Positions 1 through 11,007 of a DNA stretch of 64,000 bases are shown in pieces. A program made the position numbers and the translations under genes. Source of the DNA: Blasia pusilla (taxonomy: Eukaryota > Marchantiophyta > Marchantiopsida > Blasiales); the NCBI GenBank assembly GCA_050084515.1, contig CM114274.1, forward strand, positions 40,486,001 through 40,550,000, given 5' to 3'. Under the pieces are notes generated by a model. It saw nothing but the letters and a program-made list of their open reading frames with translations. It was not told where the DNA came from and ran no database searches. The first letter of the stretch is position 1. Each line of letters opens with the position of its first letter.

Positions 1-14
1 GAACTACTTACTTA

Positions 15-423
15 AGAGATTTCTAATTTGAGCATATCAAGATAGGAGGTGTTATCGACTCAGCCCGCAAAATTTGAATAGAATATTTGAGGCACTATAG
101 TAAGATATTTGGGGTGTTCTTGGGCTTGTAGGGATAGCAAGCCAAATGATGGACATGAGTTTTGGCATGACTATAAACATGCCATTAGGAACTACTTACT
201 TAATAAGATCGATCTTATTAAGTAAGTAGTTCCTAATGACTATAAACATATGAGCATGTTTATAGTCATGCCAAAATTCATGTCCATCATTTGGCTTGCT
301 ATCCCTACAAGCCCAAGAACACCCCAAATATCTTACTATAGTGCCTCAAATATTCTATTCAAATTTTGCGGGCTGAGTCGATACCACCTCCTATCTTGAT
401 ATGCTCAAATTAGAAATCTCTTT
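15..423. repeat. Large foldback (inverted repeat), about 200-bp arms
   Basis: The left arm (about 15-210) is nearly the exact reverse complement of the right arm (211-423). They meet at the perfect palindrome taataagatcgatcttatta (201-220). The right arm holds about 15 extra bases near 225-250, which add a small secondary hairpin around ataaacatatgagcatgtttat. The sequence gaactacttactta at the window start is repeated beside the centre (189-202). The RNA would form a long, nearly perfect hairpin. It could be a foldback transposon, a recent inverted duplication or an siRNA-producing hairpin. No coding content is seen. Confidence 0.9.
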
Positions 424-856
424 AAAAGATGAACACCCTTACCAATACTAGTCAGGTTTTTGTGAAATGCATGGAAATTAGATCATTTAAATTTTAGGTT
501 AATAGGCAGAATTAATTAAATTAAATTCAAAAAAAAAAAAGTTGTAAGTGTCTTTCTTACCACCCTTTGTCATGGAACCAACTCGCCCAATATAGTAGTA
601 TATCAATTCTATGGTGAGAGGATCACGTCATCGGGTCACGCTTCTTGACACGAGGTGAAACGACACGTGGCAAGAGCAAAAATAATCTCTTTTAATGATC
701 TCATCATACACATCCTTTCCAATTGTATGCAATTTTATTCACTCTTAAATTTATTTGAACTCTTAATTTAATTTTCTTGCATAGCAAATTGTATAATCTA
801 AATAAATTGGATTAATTATCATAATTTTCTATCAATCGATTGGATGCGCTCTAAGG

Positions 857-880
857 TACGTGGTGGACTCCCACCACGTA
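857..880. repeat. Perfect hairpin with ACGTGG arms
   Basis: TACGTGGTGG (857-866) and CCACCACGTA (871-880) are exact inverted copies around the loop ACTC. Each arm carries an ACGTGG core resembling a bZIP/bHLH binding site. No gene start is visible nearby, so a regulatory role is not supported beyond the motif. Confidence 0.6.
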
Positions 881-1548
881 GGAATTCTAAATAGTCTAAA
901 CTTCTCCACTCAAGGTATATTTTCTAATTCCCTTATTTACTCTTGTTTAATGAAGAATAAGCATGCAAGTATTTTTGGTATTTTCTATATTAAATTATAT
1001 TAAATAAATAAATAAATAAAATTTGCGTGTCCTATCCAGGACGGGTTTCATTTTTTATCCAATCAATGTTCATAAATAGTTGCGATCATTTAATTAAAAA
1101 AGACAACCGAAGCTTTTTCTATAGGATTTATCATAAATTGTGTATTTAAATCAATATCAAAGATAGATGGCAATAAGTTTGCATGTCCTTTCCGAACAGT
1201 GTTGAATTCATTGTTGTAACCATTAAAGGTCAATAAAGAGGTCACGGATTTTTTATTTATTATTATGGTTGGAAAATACATAAAGTCCAAAGAGAGCATT
1301 AAATATTTAATTAATATTTCAAATATTCCACGGTCATGTTTCGTCGGAGTTTTATTATCACAACACGGAAAATTAAATATTATAATAACTCAATAAGCTG
1401 GAATTCTGGGAAATTCCATTCCTTAACTTTATGAAAAATCAATAATATCAATGCGGATATTTACTTAAGTATCGCCGAAAATAACACTCATACTATTAAA
1501 GCATTTTCTCTCTTTGGGATGTGGTATCGTTTTGATATAGCTATGAGA

Positions 1549-1581
1549 TATTCACTTATTTATTTGATAAATAAGTGAATA
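1549..1581. repeat. Perfect 15-bp inverted repeat
   Basis: TATTCACTTATTTAT and ATAAATAAGTGAATA flank a 3-base loop (TTG). It is AT-rich and sits in intergenic DNA. It could be the tip of a small inverted-repeat element or a transcript hairpin. Confidence 0.6.
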
Positions 1582-2344
1582 ATTTGAAATATTATTATTA
1601 GCTTTTAGAGGGGTGAGAGAAAAAGTAATTAGTGAACACGCGCGATGGATAATCTTTCTTTTCTTCTCTATTCTATATGGTGTATTGTGATGGAGATACT
1701 CTTACAACACAAACTCAATTTTCCGATTGAAAATTTTAGAGTACATGGTTTAGACTAGTTTATGAGAAAAATAAGCAAAGAAGTGACATTGAGATTATTT
1801 ATTTTCAGTTTTAAATCCAATTGGCATGCACTTGAGATGGTATTTGGGAAGTCTTATGCTACGCGTCATAAAGTAAATTTATAACTTGAATTGTGTTAGA
1901 AAAATGCAAATGTAACGGCTCAAATATCACAAAACAAATTGCATAATTCAACATGACACAAAAGATGAAGAGATGAATAATATCAAAACTTAAAGATGGA
2001 CCAACACTTTTATTTTCAATCAATATTTTATTTTCAATCAAAATTCTAGTCATGTTTTCTCTTCAAATTGATTCGCTAATTTGCTATCCAAGATTAATTT
2101 TATAATTTTATAATTTATCTTTTTTTGAAAGTCGCGCTATCTCCACCAATTCCTAGCTACCATAATAAAATATTTCTCATACTCAATTTTACTACTATAT
2201 TCTTAGAATCTAAATCCAAAATTAATAGGAACCATTCAAATTGACAAGAAATTTATTCTAAAAGAAACTAGTTTTCTCCCCACACTATTGGGGGTATATA
2301 AAAATCAAAGGGCTTTAATTTTACCGTCACTTTTTTTGGCCTAA

Positions 2345-2630
2345 AGCTCATGGTTGGACAAAAATGGACAAGTTTGTCACTAGGACCGATATGGACCCAC
2401 ACTTATTACGTGTGGTGGTCGGGGGCATAGCAAGGCAGAGAAGCGATGGACAAGCGCTCAACACGGAAGCGGATGGGGCTAGGGGGAGACGAGAAGGAGG
2501 GGGAGGTGGAGCCCACATGGACAAGTCCTTTGATGCATCCATACAATGGACATAGTACGTCCACATATATGGACATCTCCACGGATGAAGACTTTCTCCA
2601 CATGCATCCTTGCTATAGCTCAAAGCCAAA
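2345..2630 (-). repeat. Dispersed repeat copy related to 50570-50880
   Basis: Read on the minus strand this segment matches the plus strand at about 50570-50880. Shared blocks in the same order include gcatgtgga-aaagtct, gacttgtccatgt, a CT-rich run, aggtgtgggcccac-like sequence and acttgtccatttttgt. The overlapping open frames here are low-complexity translations of this repeat, not genes. The copy at 50.6 kb runs on into LTR-like sequence, so this may be a fragment of the same LTR family. Confidence 0.55.
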
Positions 2631-3260
2631 TCTATGATGATGATCTAGAATCTTGAGCAATCTAGTCACTCGAACATTAATTTTATGTTGTGTACATATG
2701 CATCCATGATTCTATATGCAACAACCTCTCATATCCCACAATAAGGAGGAATTGGGAAGATTTCTTTCAAAAAAAATTGTTTCTCTTACTCATTCCAAAG
2801 ATAGATGACTTCCACTTAGTGACTCTGAACCATAATGGCCAACTATGAGTGGTAGGAGGATTAATAGGAATGAAATTTTTTACCAAGTTTTTAACTTACT
2901 TGTTCAGTGTTAAAGATCTCATCCATCTATCTTATTATTCTATTTAAATAATATAATAATAAGAAAATATAACAAATGGATTTATTGTAAAATCATTCAT
3001 ATAGTTAGAGAAATGTGGAATTCTTGCTTGTCTAATTCTCTATGTTCAAGTTCTATTGAAATTTTTTTAAACCAAGTGAATAAGATTATCTTAAGGGTTT
3101 GAGATTTGTATTATATCACAAATTAATTGATTTGTTCAAACTAACTTTCCTACATTTATTGCGGAAAATTCATCTATCTATCCATCATAAAAGGCAAGGC
3201 TCTGGGAGAGGCGTTACGACATATTATTATTTGAATATAATAATTTGAGGAAAATATTCA

Positions 3261-3477
3261 TCTATATTATTTTGGGAGAGTGCCTTCTTGATTAGCAAAC
3301 ATCTCTATATTTGACACGTGACAATCGGGCAACAAGAAAACATTTCACATGTTACGGGCAACAAGAAAATAAATTTGAGTTTGTGTGCAACATCATTAAT
3401 CTCTTCTCTTTATGGGCTATACACTAACTCTTCAAACACTTTTTAATTTCATGTGCATCGCACAAGTACCTTACTAG
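3261..3477 (+). mobile_element. Non-autonomous Helitron, 217 bp
   Basis: It begins TCTATATTATTTTGGGAGAG directly after an A and ends at ttaCTAG directly before a T, the A|T insertion context of Helitrons. Just inside the 3' end is a short hairpin, TGTGC-atc-GCACA, followed by aagtaccttaCTAG. A TGACACGTGAC motif lies near the 5' end. It is clearly homologous to 30221-30455, sharing the gtgccttcttgatt segment. It has no coding capacity. Confidence 0.85.
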
Positions 3478-3644
3478 TATGCTTTTAATCGACAATTCAT
3501 TGATTGAAGATATTTCTAGCTTTATGAACAAGTCACATAGTATAAAGGCATATGTACACAAACTAAAGATCAATTGAACATGCATAACCACCCCATTATT
3601 GAAGTTCATTAGAGCATGAGTTTTTTTATTCTTTTTAAAAATTA

Positions 3645-4263
3645 CTAGTTAGCATGCTCGTGCTTCCGCACGAAAATGAAAATTTAATAATTCAAAAATA
3701 TTTTTCATTGAAAATTTTAAGTATAATTTATACTGAAAATAGTAAAGAATTAAAAAAATATTTTAAATAAAAATCAAATCCCCTAGTTAATTTCACTCCT
3801 CCATGAAAGTTTGAACAATATCTCATTTTCCCCTTCTATTTTTCCCATCAAAACACCATTCACTACTTAACTTCTCATTCATTTTAAGTGAGGAAATGAT
3901 TTCCCTTTTCCATTAAAATTCATTTTCCTTTCCCAAAATATCACATGTGAATAATTTTATTATTAAAATAATAATAATAAATTTCCAAATTTTAAATTAT
4001 TTTCTTAAACCTTTAAAAAAATTCCAATATTCTAAATATTTCCACTCCTCAATTAAAATTTAAATGATATCTTCATCCCTTAAATTCGATGCATAAAATT
4101 CCGTCACTAAATTTGAGATTTAAATATTCTTTCTCCTTTAAAATTTATTTTTCCTTCCCATCAAATATGAATTAAGAATTCTATTTGAATACTGAAAAAT
4201 ACCTTTCACATGAACAAATTTCATTCATTTGACAATCATGCTTTTATTTTTTTCTCAATAGAT
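3645..4263 (-). mobile_element. Minus-strand Helitron, 3' end clear, 5' end uncertain
   Basis: On the minus strand the sequence CGTGCGGAAGCACG (hairpin) then agcatgctaaCTAG, followed by T, is a canonical Helitron 3' terminus at 3645. The AT-rich body (about 3700-4150) is homologous in inverted orientation to 29640-30100, for example around the shared atattttggga-gaggaaaat block. The 5' end is not certain; a TCTATTGAG start near 4263 is one candidate. Confidence 0.6.
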
Positions 4264-5950
4264 ATAATTCAAGACTAATAAATTATTTTCAAAATAATAT
4301 GATATTTGAATAAAATTTAGGTTAATGAAGATAAATGGTGATTATATAAATACCATGTTACAATAGAAATAAGAATAAAACATTTACATTTTTTTATGAC
4401 AATACCTTTCTAGTGTATGGTTTTAGTAAACATATGACTCTCATGCAAAAATTCTCTCATTTATTCATACCAATTATATTTCATACAACCATTTTCCCTC
4501 TCCAACCATAATCTTAATAAGTCTAAAAGGCTTTTATCACAATTCTTTCTTTGAATGGATGTTTCTATGAGAAAATTAGGATCAAACAAAAGAAGAGAAT
4601 AGCTTAAGGAAAATCATTCTTGTGGAGAGTTCCGAAAGCACCACAACTTTAATATGATATTGAAGAAGGCTCTACCAACAATCAAAATGGAGGAAATACG
4701 TTTGGAAATTTTAAGGTAAGAAATATCCATGTGAATAGTTCATGGAAAAATCATTCAATTTAATAGCATAAAAAATCGCTACATAAAGATAAAAGTGTCA
4801 TGCATAAAGGTTGTGGAGACCCACCATGTATATTATCTTTATTGTTAAAGTGATAGAGGTTTTCTTGCAAGAAGAAAGAGTTATATTTCCTCTTTGGTTG
4901 AAGTCTTCTATAATTGGATTGTCTCTATGTGGATTATTTCCTTTTCGGGAAAATTTTTTTGTGTGTGGATTATTTAGCCTTTTGTTTTCCCGAAGGATTG
5001 CACGAGTATGGATATACTAGTGATTTTAAATTATGGAAAAGAAATTTTCTTATGGAAATGCTTAGGAGGAATCCCCTTGAATTCTCTAGCAATAGCAATT
5101 TTTTTGGGATAATATAGTGAATACTTAGAAAAATTCATTTAGTTTTTAGGTGTGGAAATATCTATAGTAGAAAAACCATTCATATTTTTCAACAACAAAT
5201 AAAATCACAAAGTAGAGATTTTAATAACTAAAGAAAATAAACATGTGAAATGGGAAAATGGAGATTTCTTTACGAAAAATTACTTCTAATGGCATGAATC
5301 ATTTTCTCCCTTTCTAGCTTTAATAAACAAAAGTAATTTAGAGTCCTCATTTAAAAATATGGCTACTAAAAAACAAGGAAATTTTCATACACTCCCAAGA
5401 TTCCATCATCATCTCCTCATGAAGAAAAATTAGTTGGGTAATAGAACATAGAAACAAAATGGTCCACAAATGGGACTTTTGAGGGGAGGGGGTGAAATCA
5501 TCAATCGAGTAGGTTTTGAAGTATAAGAAAGTTTCAAATCTCACCACTTGAAAATAATTTTTAGTTTCTTAAAAAATTGTGTTTTAAGGGAGTCCACAAT
5601 TCTTCCTACTCAAAGAAAATCAAATTTTGATCTAAAAAAATGCCAAATACAATCGTTGAAAGCCTCCTTTCAAAAGGGCGTCCAAATATGTAGAGAGAGA
5701 AATAATTATGATATAACTCAAGATAGTCTAGCATAAGGACTACACTCAACTACCTATTTTAGACCAATGGAATACAACATCTAGCATAATCTAAGCATCA
5801 ACTTCCAAAAATTCATGCAAGATTCAAAGTGGGAATTGAGTCCAAAAGCTTGCCAACCGAGCCAAGCATCATCTTACGAAAAGATGATAAATTATTGATC
5901 TAAGTCCCCTAATAAATTAAAAATAATTTTGAGAAATTTACATGGCATTA
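4264..5950. other. AT-rich intergenic DNA, nothing recognised
   Basis: Several 60-70 codon open frames occur (4811-5736) but none has a recognisable domain or splice-supported continuation. I see no gene here. Confidence 0.5.
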
Positions 5951-5951
5951 T

Positions 5952-6014
<63 letters not shown>
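5952..6014. repeat. (GA)n microsatellite
   Basis: About 63 bp of GA dinucleotides with one interruption (gaggag). It lies in intergenic DNA. Confidence 0.95.
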
Positions 6015-6017
<3 letters not shown>

Positions 6018-6703
6018 ATAGATCCTCCCACTTCTCCCTCAATACCTTCCTATCTCAAAAACCCCACCCAAATAACATTTTATTGTTTTTATTGGATTGG
6101 TCAAGCCCTACTATAAAATCATTCTTATTGAAAAGGTTGATGATATTGTCTTGAGCTCCCCAAATTCCACTTCCATATATTATCCCTTCCCCATCCAATA
6201 TCTACTCACAAGGTATTAAATCCATATGACAATGATATGTTCGTTTTAATTGTTGAAGTAGCTTAGATTGCTCAAAGATTGGCCCCATCAATTTCGTGCT
6301 TTCCCCATCCCTTGGATCATATAAACCTCACATACCCAAGTGTTACACTAAGATAGGATAATAATTAAATAGATACATGTTAAAGATTGATAGAGTTGTT
6401 AAGAAACAAGGCCTTATACATTGGTGATTTTTTTAATGCTACTATTAGATTTTGGGATGTTTGAAGTCCATAAAGACTCCGTTAAGAAATTAGAAAATCA
6501 AATCATAAGCAAGATTATAAGCTATTTTTTTTCAAAAAAATCCATCGAGTTTTTAAAATGATAAAGTCTAGGTTTGGAAAAAAATACATCAAAACGATGT
6601 TATGGCATTTAAGGTCTTTAGAAATTAATCCCATACACATTCTTGATTATATGAATACTTAAAATGAGTGCACTTTAGTATCAGGGATTGAGATGTAGAT
6701 GCG

Positions 6704-7709
6704 TGTCGCGACCCTCATGACCAAACGAGTGCCAAAGCGGAACATCGGAACATTAGCGGGCTCACGCTAAGATGGTTTGCGCGTTGGAGTGGTCTCAAAG
6801 AAGAGACAAGAGACGAGACGCAAGCGAGGCTTCGTGTTTCAGATGTTATGGTCGCGATTGAGAAACCTGGACCAAATGCGGAACAAGACTTGAAAGGAGT
6901 TGAGTCTAGGAAGTGGGTTGCCAAAGGAAGAATCCGGATTTGGAGCGCCACTAGCGTTTGAGAGTTTCCGACTGTATTTATGGCCATAACTTTTAGCTCC
7001 AAGATGCGTTTGGATTGAACAAGGGTGCGTTGAAAGACTTATGGAAAGACGATTCAAATGCACTAAATATCTCTGCAAACGCATAAGGAGTGGCTGAGAA
7101 ACAACCCAGAAACGACTGTAAGTAGAGTCGGGTTGAGGGCCACAACGAAGGGCTCGACCCTCCTTTTCCAAAGGGGGGGGGGGGTTATTGGAGAACCCCA
7201 GAAATATTAGTAAGGGGGAAGGTCTCTGAGAGTGCGTGGAACTCGAACCCCACTTTGGGCGCCACGGGGCGGCTCAAGGGCATGGAACGGATCGAGAGTT
7301 TGGGGTTGGGTTGGAAAACCTGAACCAAGTCTATGGAGGCGATTTTAGACATCCCTCTTGGATTTCATCCCGCGACTTAATTACTTGGGTCTGGGTTTGG
7401 AACTCACACGAGGTCCGTTGAATAGTTGGGATCTCTAGGCGCGCAAGTGCCGTTTTAGGTTCCTGGACTAATCAGGAAGTCTATTCCAAGTCTTGAAGGA
7501 CTTGCCATGTTTTGGAAACTAGGAAGTAAGGGAGGTTGAGCTTGATGAGAGGTCGAGTTGAGAACTCGGTGGGTTGGAACGCCGGTTGGCCCAGACCCGA
7601 AGAAAGAGAGTGCGTGTTTGGGTGCAGATCGACGATGAGATCTTGTCCTATTGAACGTACGCTTCCGCAACAATAAAGATTGACGTTCAAGGAGAGTAGG
7701 GGCGCGATA
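6704..7709 (+). mobile_element. Solo LTR (1,006 bp) with 5-bp target duplication
   Basis: The element starts TGTCGCGACC and ends GGGGCGCGATA. It is flanked on both sides by ATGCG (6699-6703 and 7710-7714). Homologous copies lie at 10636-11007 continued at 20286-20930, and inverted at 51589-52612; the last 75 bp also match 21548-21625 inverted. No internal retrotransposon genes adjoin it, so it is a solo LTR left by recombination. The final CA expected of an LTR reads TA here, a C-to-T change. Open frames inside it are chance translations of LTR sequence. Confidence 0.88.
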
Positions 7710-7714
7710 ATGCG

Positions 7715-9248
7715 GCTCCATTGCGAGTTTATTTTTTTCAAGAGCAACTACTTTTCAACTCTTAATTTGAGAATCCTTCTCGTGCAACTCCATGACAATA
7801 TCATATAAGTATGTGAGTCACCGTTAGTTTGCAAGTTTGGACAATCATTATTCTGTTGCAACTACGATGACTTGCATTGTACTTGCAAGTGACTTGCAAA
7901 TTGCAGCTTGTAAGACTCACAAATTGCAATCATGGGAACTTGCGAGAGTTGCGAGTTGCGAGAGACTCACAAAGATTCGATTGGAAGTCTTCACACCAAA
8001 TTCTTGGCCCAAAATTCCCCTTTCACCTCTAAACCGCTCTATTTTTTTTTCATCAAAACGTTCAAAGACTCTTCTCCTCCCTTTACAACTAGTTTCTAAA
8101 TATTGTCTAAGTCTTGACAATTTTTTGGGTGTAATTTTCTTCTTTTGATATTGAAGGACATATAGATGAATGAAGTTCATTGTATAACATGTTTTTTTAA
8201 TAAAATTTTTGGATTCTAAACTATAAGAAATAAAAAATGAGAAATGAGAAAAGAAGCTAGCTCTAAGAGAAAATTGGAAGGATTCCAATCCCCCTTGAAA
8301 AATATTTTCATATACCCAAAAATGGGTTTAAACAAAGAAAAAAGGGAATTGAAAACAATTATTTTATGAGTGAAGAAAACCATTTTGTTGTGAGTCTTTT
8401 GCAAGTCCTAAACTACTACTTTGTGAGTGCAAAAATCCGCTACTTGGACTTACCATTTTGTGATTTTTTATGACTATTTTGCAAGTCATAATCACAAGTT
8501 AGTTGTAGATTTGTGAGTCTAATGCAAGTTTGTTGCACCTTCATTACAAGTAAAACCCAAGTCATTGCGATTGTAATGTGAATACAATAAAATGGAGCCT
8601 TGGAGCCACGTTGGAGCTACAAAGTGCAATTTTATTTGCAATCTTAAGATTCCATTGCAAGTCAAACACTTGCAATGTTGCAGTTCCATTGTGGCTTTGT
8701 TTTGACTGCAAAGCAATTTTTAGGCCTCGCAAATCGCCCTAGTGTTGGGAGTCTCCACTTAGTCTATTGAAGACTCAATATGCATGTGTATTATCAAATT
8801 AATATAAGTTGAAAATTTTTATACGCCCTTAAGGTATGCATACCATAAGTTCTTACGTTGAGTGATAAGAGAGATGACAATCTCAAAGAAAGATACCAAC
8901 ATTATAGAAAGGAAAGCTAGTAACTTCATATTTTCCTCTCAGTTTCAAAAATGTGAGAAATTTGGAAAAAAAAAGTACCATATTCATTAGTGAGGTTATA
9001 AGCAACAAAAAAGTCATGTACAAATGGATTGAACTCCTTACTTGTAAAGTGAACCAAAGAAATGTAGGGGAGAAAAGAAAATGGAATTGTTATACTATTA
9101 TTTGGTACTTTGTTATGAGCATTGCATTATTTTATTTGCTTTATACTACTTATGGAAGGGTGCTCATGAGGTGCATTTTTTAAAAGATAAAAAGTGTTAA
9201 AGGAAACCAGTATGTGGCCCTTTTAAAAGGAAGGGGATTAATTATTAA
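7715..9248. other. Intergenic DNA rich in ACTTGCAAGT-like motifs
   Basis: No gene is supported. Between about 7829 and 8720 the motifs ttgcaagt and acttgcaa (halves of the palindrome ACTTGCAAGT) and degenerate forms such as ttgcgagt recur many times, for example near 7829, 7879-7900, 7938-7965, 8398, 8471, 8523 and 8650-8680. Open frames here are shadows of this low-complexity sequence. Confidence 0.5.
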
Positions 9249-9332
9249 ACACGTGTGGAGGATACATTGATAGGTTAGATGAAGAGAGATTTTTCTCTTC
9301 ATCTAACCTATCAACGTGACCTCCACACGTGT
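9249..9332. repeat. Long hairpin with ACACGTGTGGAGG arms
   Basis: The left arm ACACGTGTGGAGG...gataggttagatgaagag is matched by ctcttcatctaacctatc...CCTCCACACGTGT around a short loop (agattttt). There is one small asymmetry near the middle of the arms. The outer ends contain CACGTG. An extra catctaacctatcttc copy follows directly. It could be a small inverted-repeat transposon or an RNA foldback of miRNA-precursor size. Confidence 0.8.
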
Positions 9333-9349
9333 CATCTAACCTATCTTCA

Positions 9350-10635
9350 AGCATGCGGGCTAGGGCTCGAGGTGACGAATCAAAGGACGCGAAGCGGGAC
9401 CAACTTGTCCGCGACGACGAGTGTGTGTAAGGATTATAAAGAAGCTTCCTCCCAATGGTTAAAGATAATATATACAAATTTCTTTCTCATATCATATTTT
9501 GTTGATTAATTAGAGTTCTACCATGTCAATGATGGAGAAAGTGACATATCACATCATAGTTTGTTGACATGTAGAGTTCTATTATGTCAACAATGTAGGG
9601 GATTAATAGGTTTTCCAAACATAAATTTTTCTTGAATGGTTGGATGAGGTTAGTTGTGTCGGGATCGATGCTTTTGAAAAACTCTTTGTTTTTATGTTTT
9701 GGATGAGGTGATCAGATCAATAGTTACTCGATAACCCAACTGCATAGATTATCCATTTTAGCTATATTTAAGATTTTGGCTCTTCCCAAGATTAGAATAG
9801 GTGAGGAAATGACTTGCAAGATCTATCTTTCTTATGTTGAGTATAGGAAACACTCTTCCTTTTAGGGTTGGATAAGAGTCTGGGAGTTAAAGTTCAAATG
9901 CTCTTTTGGCACAGGGTGGATATGGCTTGACAATGATGTGTAGATTTAAGAGTGGATTTGGTCATGCATGTTTTTCTTACTCTGATTTTTTTGTGTGCTC
10001 TCAATATATATATATTTGTATGGATTTACTTGTGTGTTGGGAATATCCATAGTATTTGTTGTGTGGATGTGAAGAGTGATGCAAATTGTGTAGCAATATG
10101 TATGTGCATGATCTTGTAGATAACCAACATGCCCGATAGCAATATGGCCATCCTCATACCCTTATTGCAATACTATAAAATTGTGTTAAGTGATAATAAC
10201 GTTGGCACACTTGCATCTAAGACAACATTGAATACGTTGGCATCTAAGTTCATGCATCCGTACCATAATCAATTATGTTATACTCTTCTTTGATGCTCTT
10301 ATTCCCCAATCATGCTTATAAAATCTCTAACATAATCCACAAAGATTATTTTTTTCAAGATAAAACTAGACAACATGCTTGGATGTCTAGAGGAATCACA
10401 CATAAAATTCATAGCACCAAAATAAGCAACATTGAGATATGATGAACACATTGGGTTAGACTACAACCATTAAGATGGTGATATCGACATTAGTATTTAC
10501 AATGGATAAGTGAGTTGGATGATCAATCAATGCAGACTATAAGTAGTAAATTTCTGAGAGTTTAAGAAATAGCCTCCAACAAAATCAAACGTAATGCACA
10601 CCCTACTTCTTAACTATCTGATTTACTTGGGCACA
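9350..10635. other. Intergenic DNA, no gene recognised
   Basis: Short open frames only. A loose local repeat of gagttctaccatgtcaatgatg and gagttctattatgtcaacaatg lies at about 9510-9600. Nothing else stands out. Confidence 0.5.
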
Positions 10636-11007
10636 TTGTCTTGCGACCCTAATAGCCAAGTGTACGTTGATGCAAAACATCACGACTCTAGTAGGCTCAC
10701 ATTGGGATGAATGCGCGTCGGAGGAGTCTCTTGAAGGAGACATGAGATATGAAATGCGAGCAAGACTGAGCATTTCATGTGTTAACATTTGCAACTCGAG
10801 GAAACTTGGACCAAACGCGGACCAAGACTTGAGAAGAGTCAAGTCTAGAAGAGTGGGTTGCCAAAAAGGATGAGGACCAGAATTGGAACTTGACTAGCAT
10901 TTGGTGTTTCCTAGGGTATTTCACTGTGTTTTAAGTCATAACGGTGAGACCCAAAATGCATTTGGGGCAAGTCAGGTGGAGTTGGAAAGCTTATGCAAAA
11001 CCAATTC

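Larger units (their letters stand above)
424..3260. other. AT-rich intergenic DNA with small hairpins
   Basis: No convincing gene is seen; open frames are short and have no recognisable motif. It contains a 10-bp-stem hairpin built on ACGTGG (857-880), a 15-bp-stem hairpin (1549-1581), a G-box-like cgacacgtggcaag near 632, and the left copy of a dispersed repeat (2345-2630). Confidence 0.6.

Noticed and set aside
6715-7747. Overlapping minus-strand frames of 60-110 codons
   Set aside because: They lie within the solo LTR and have no domain.
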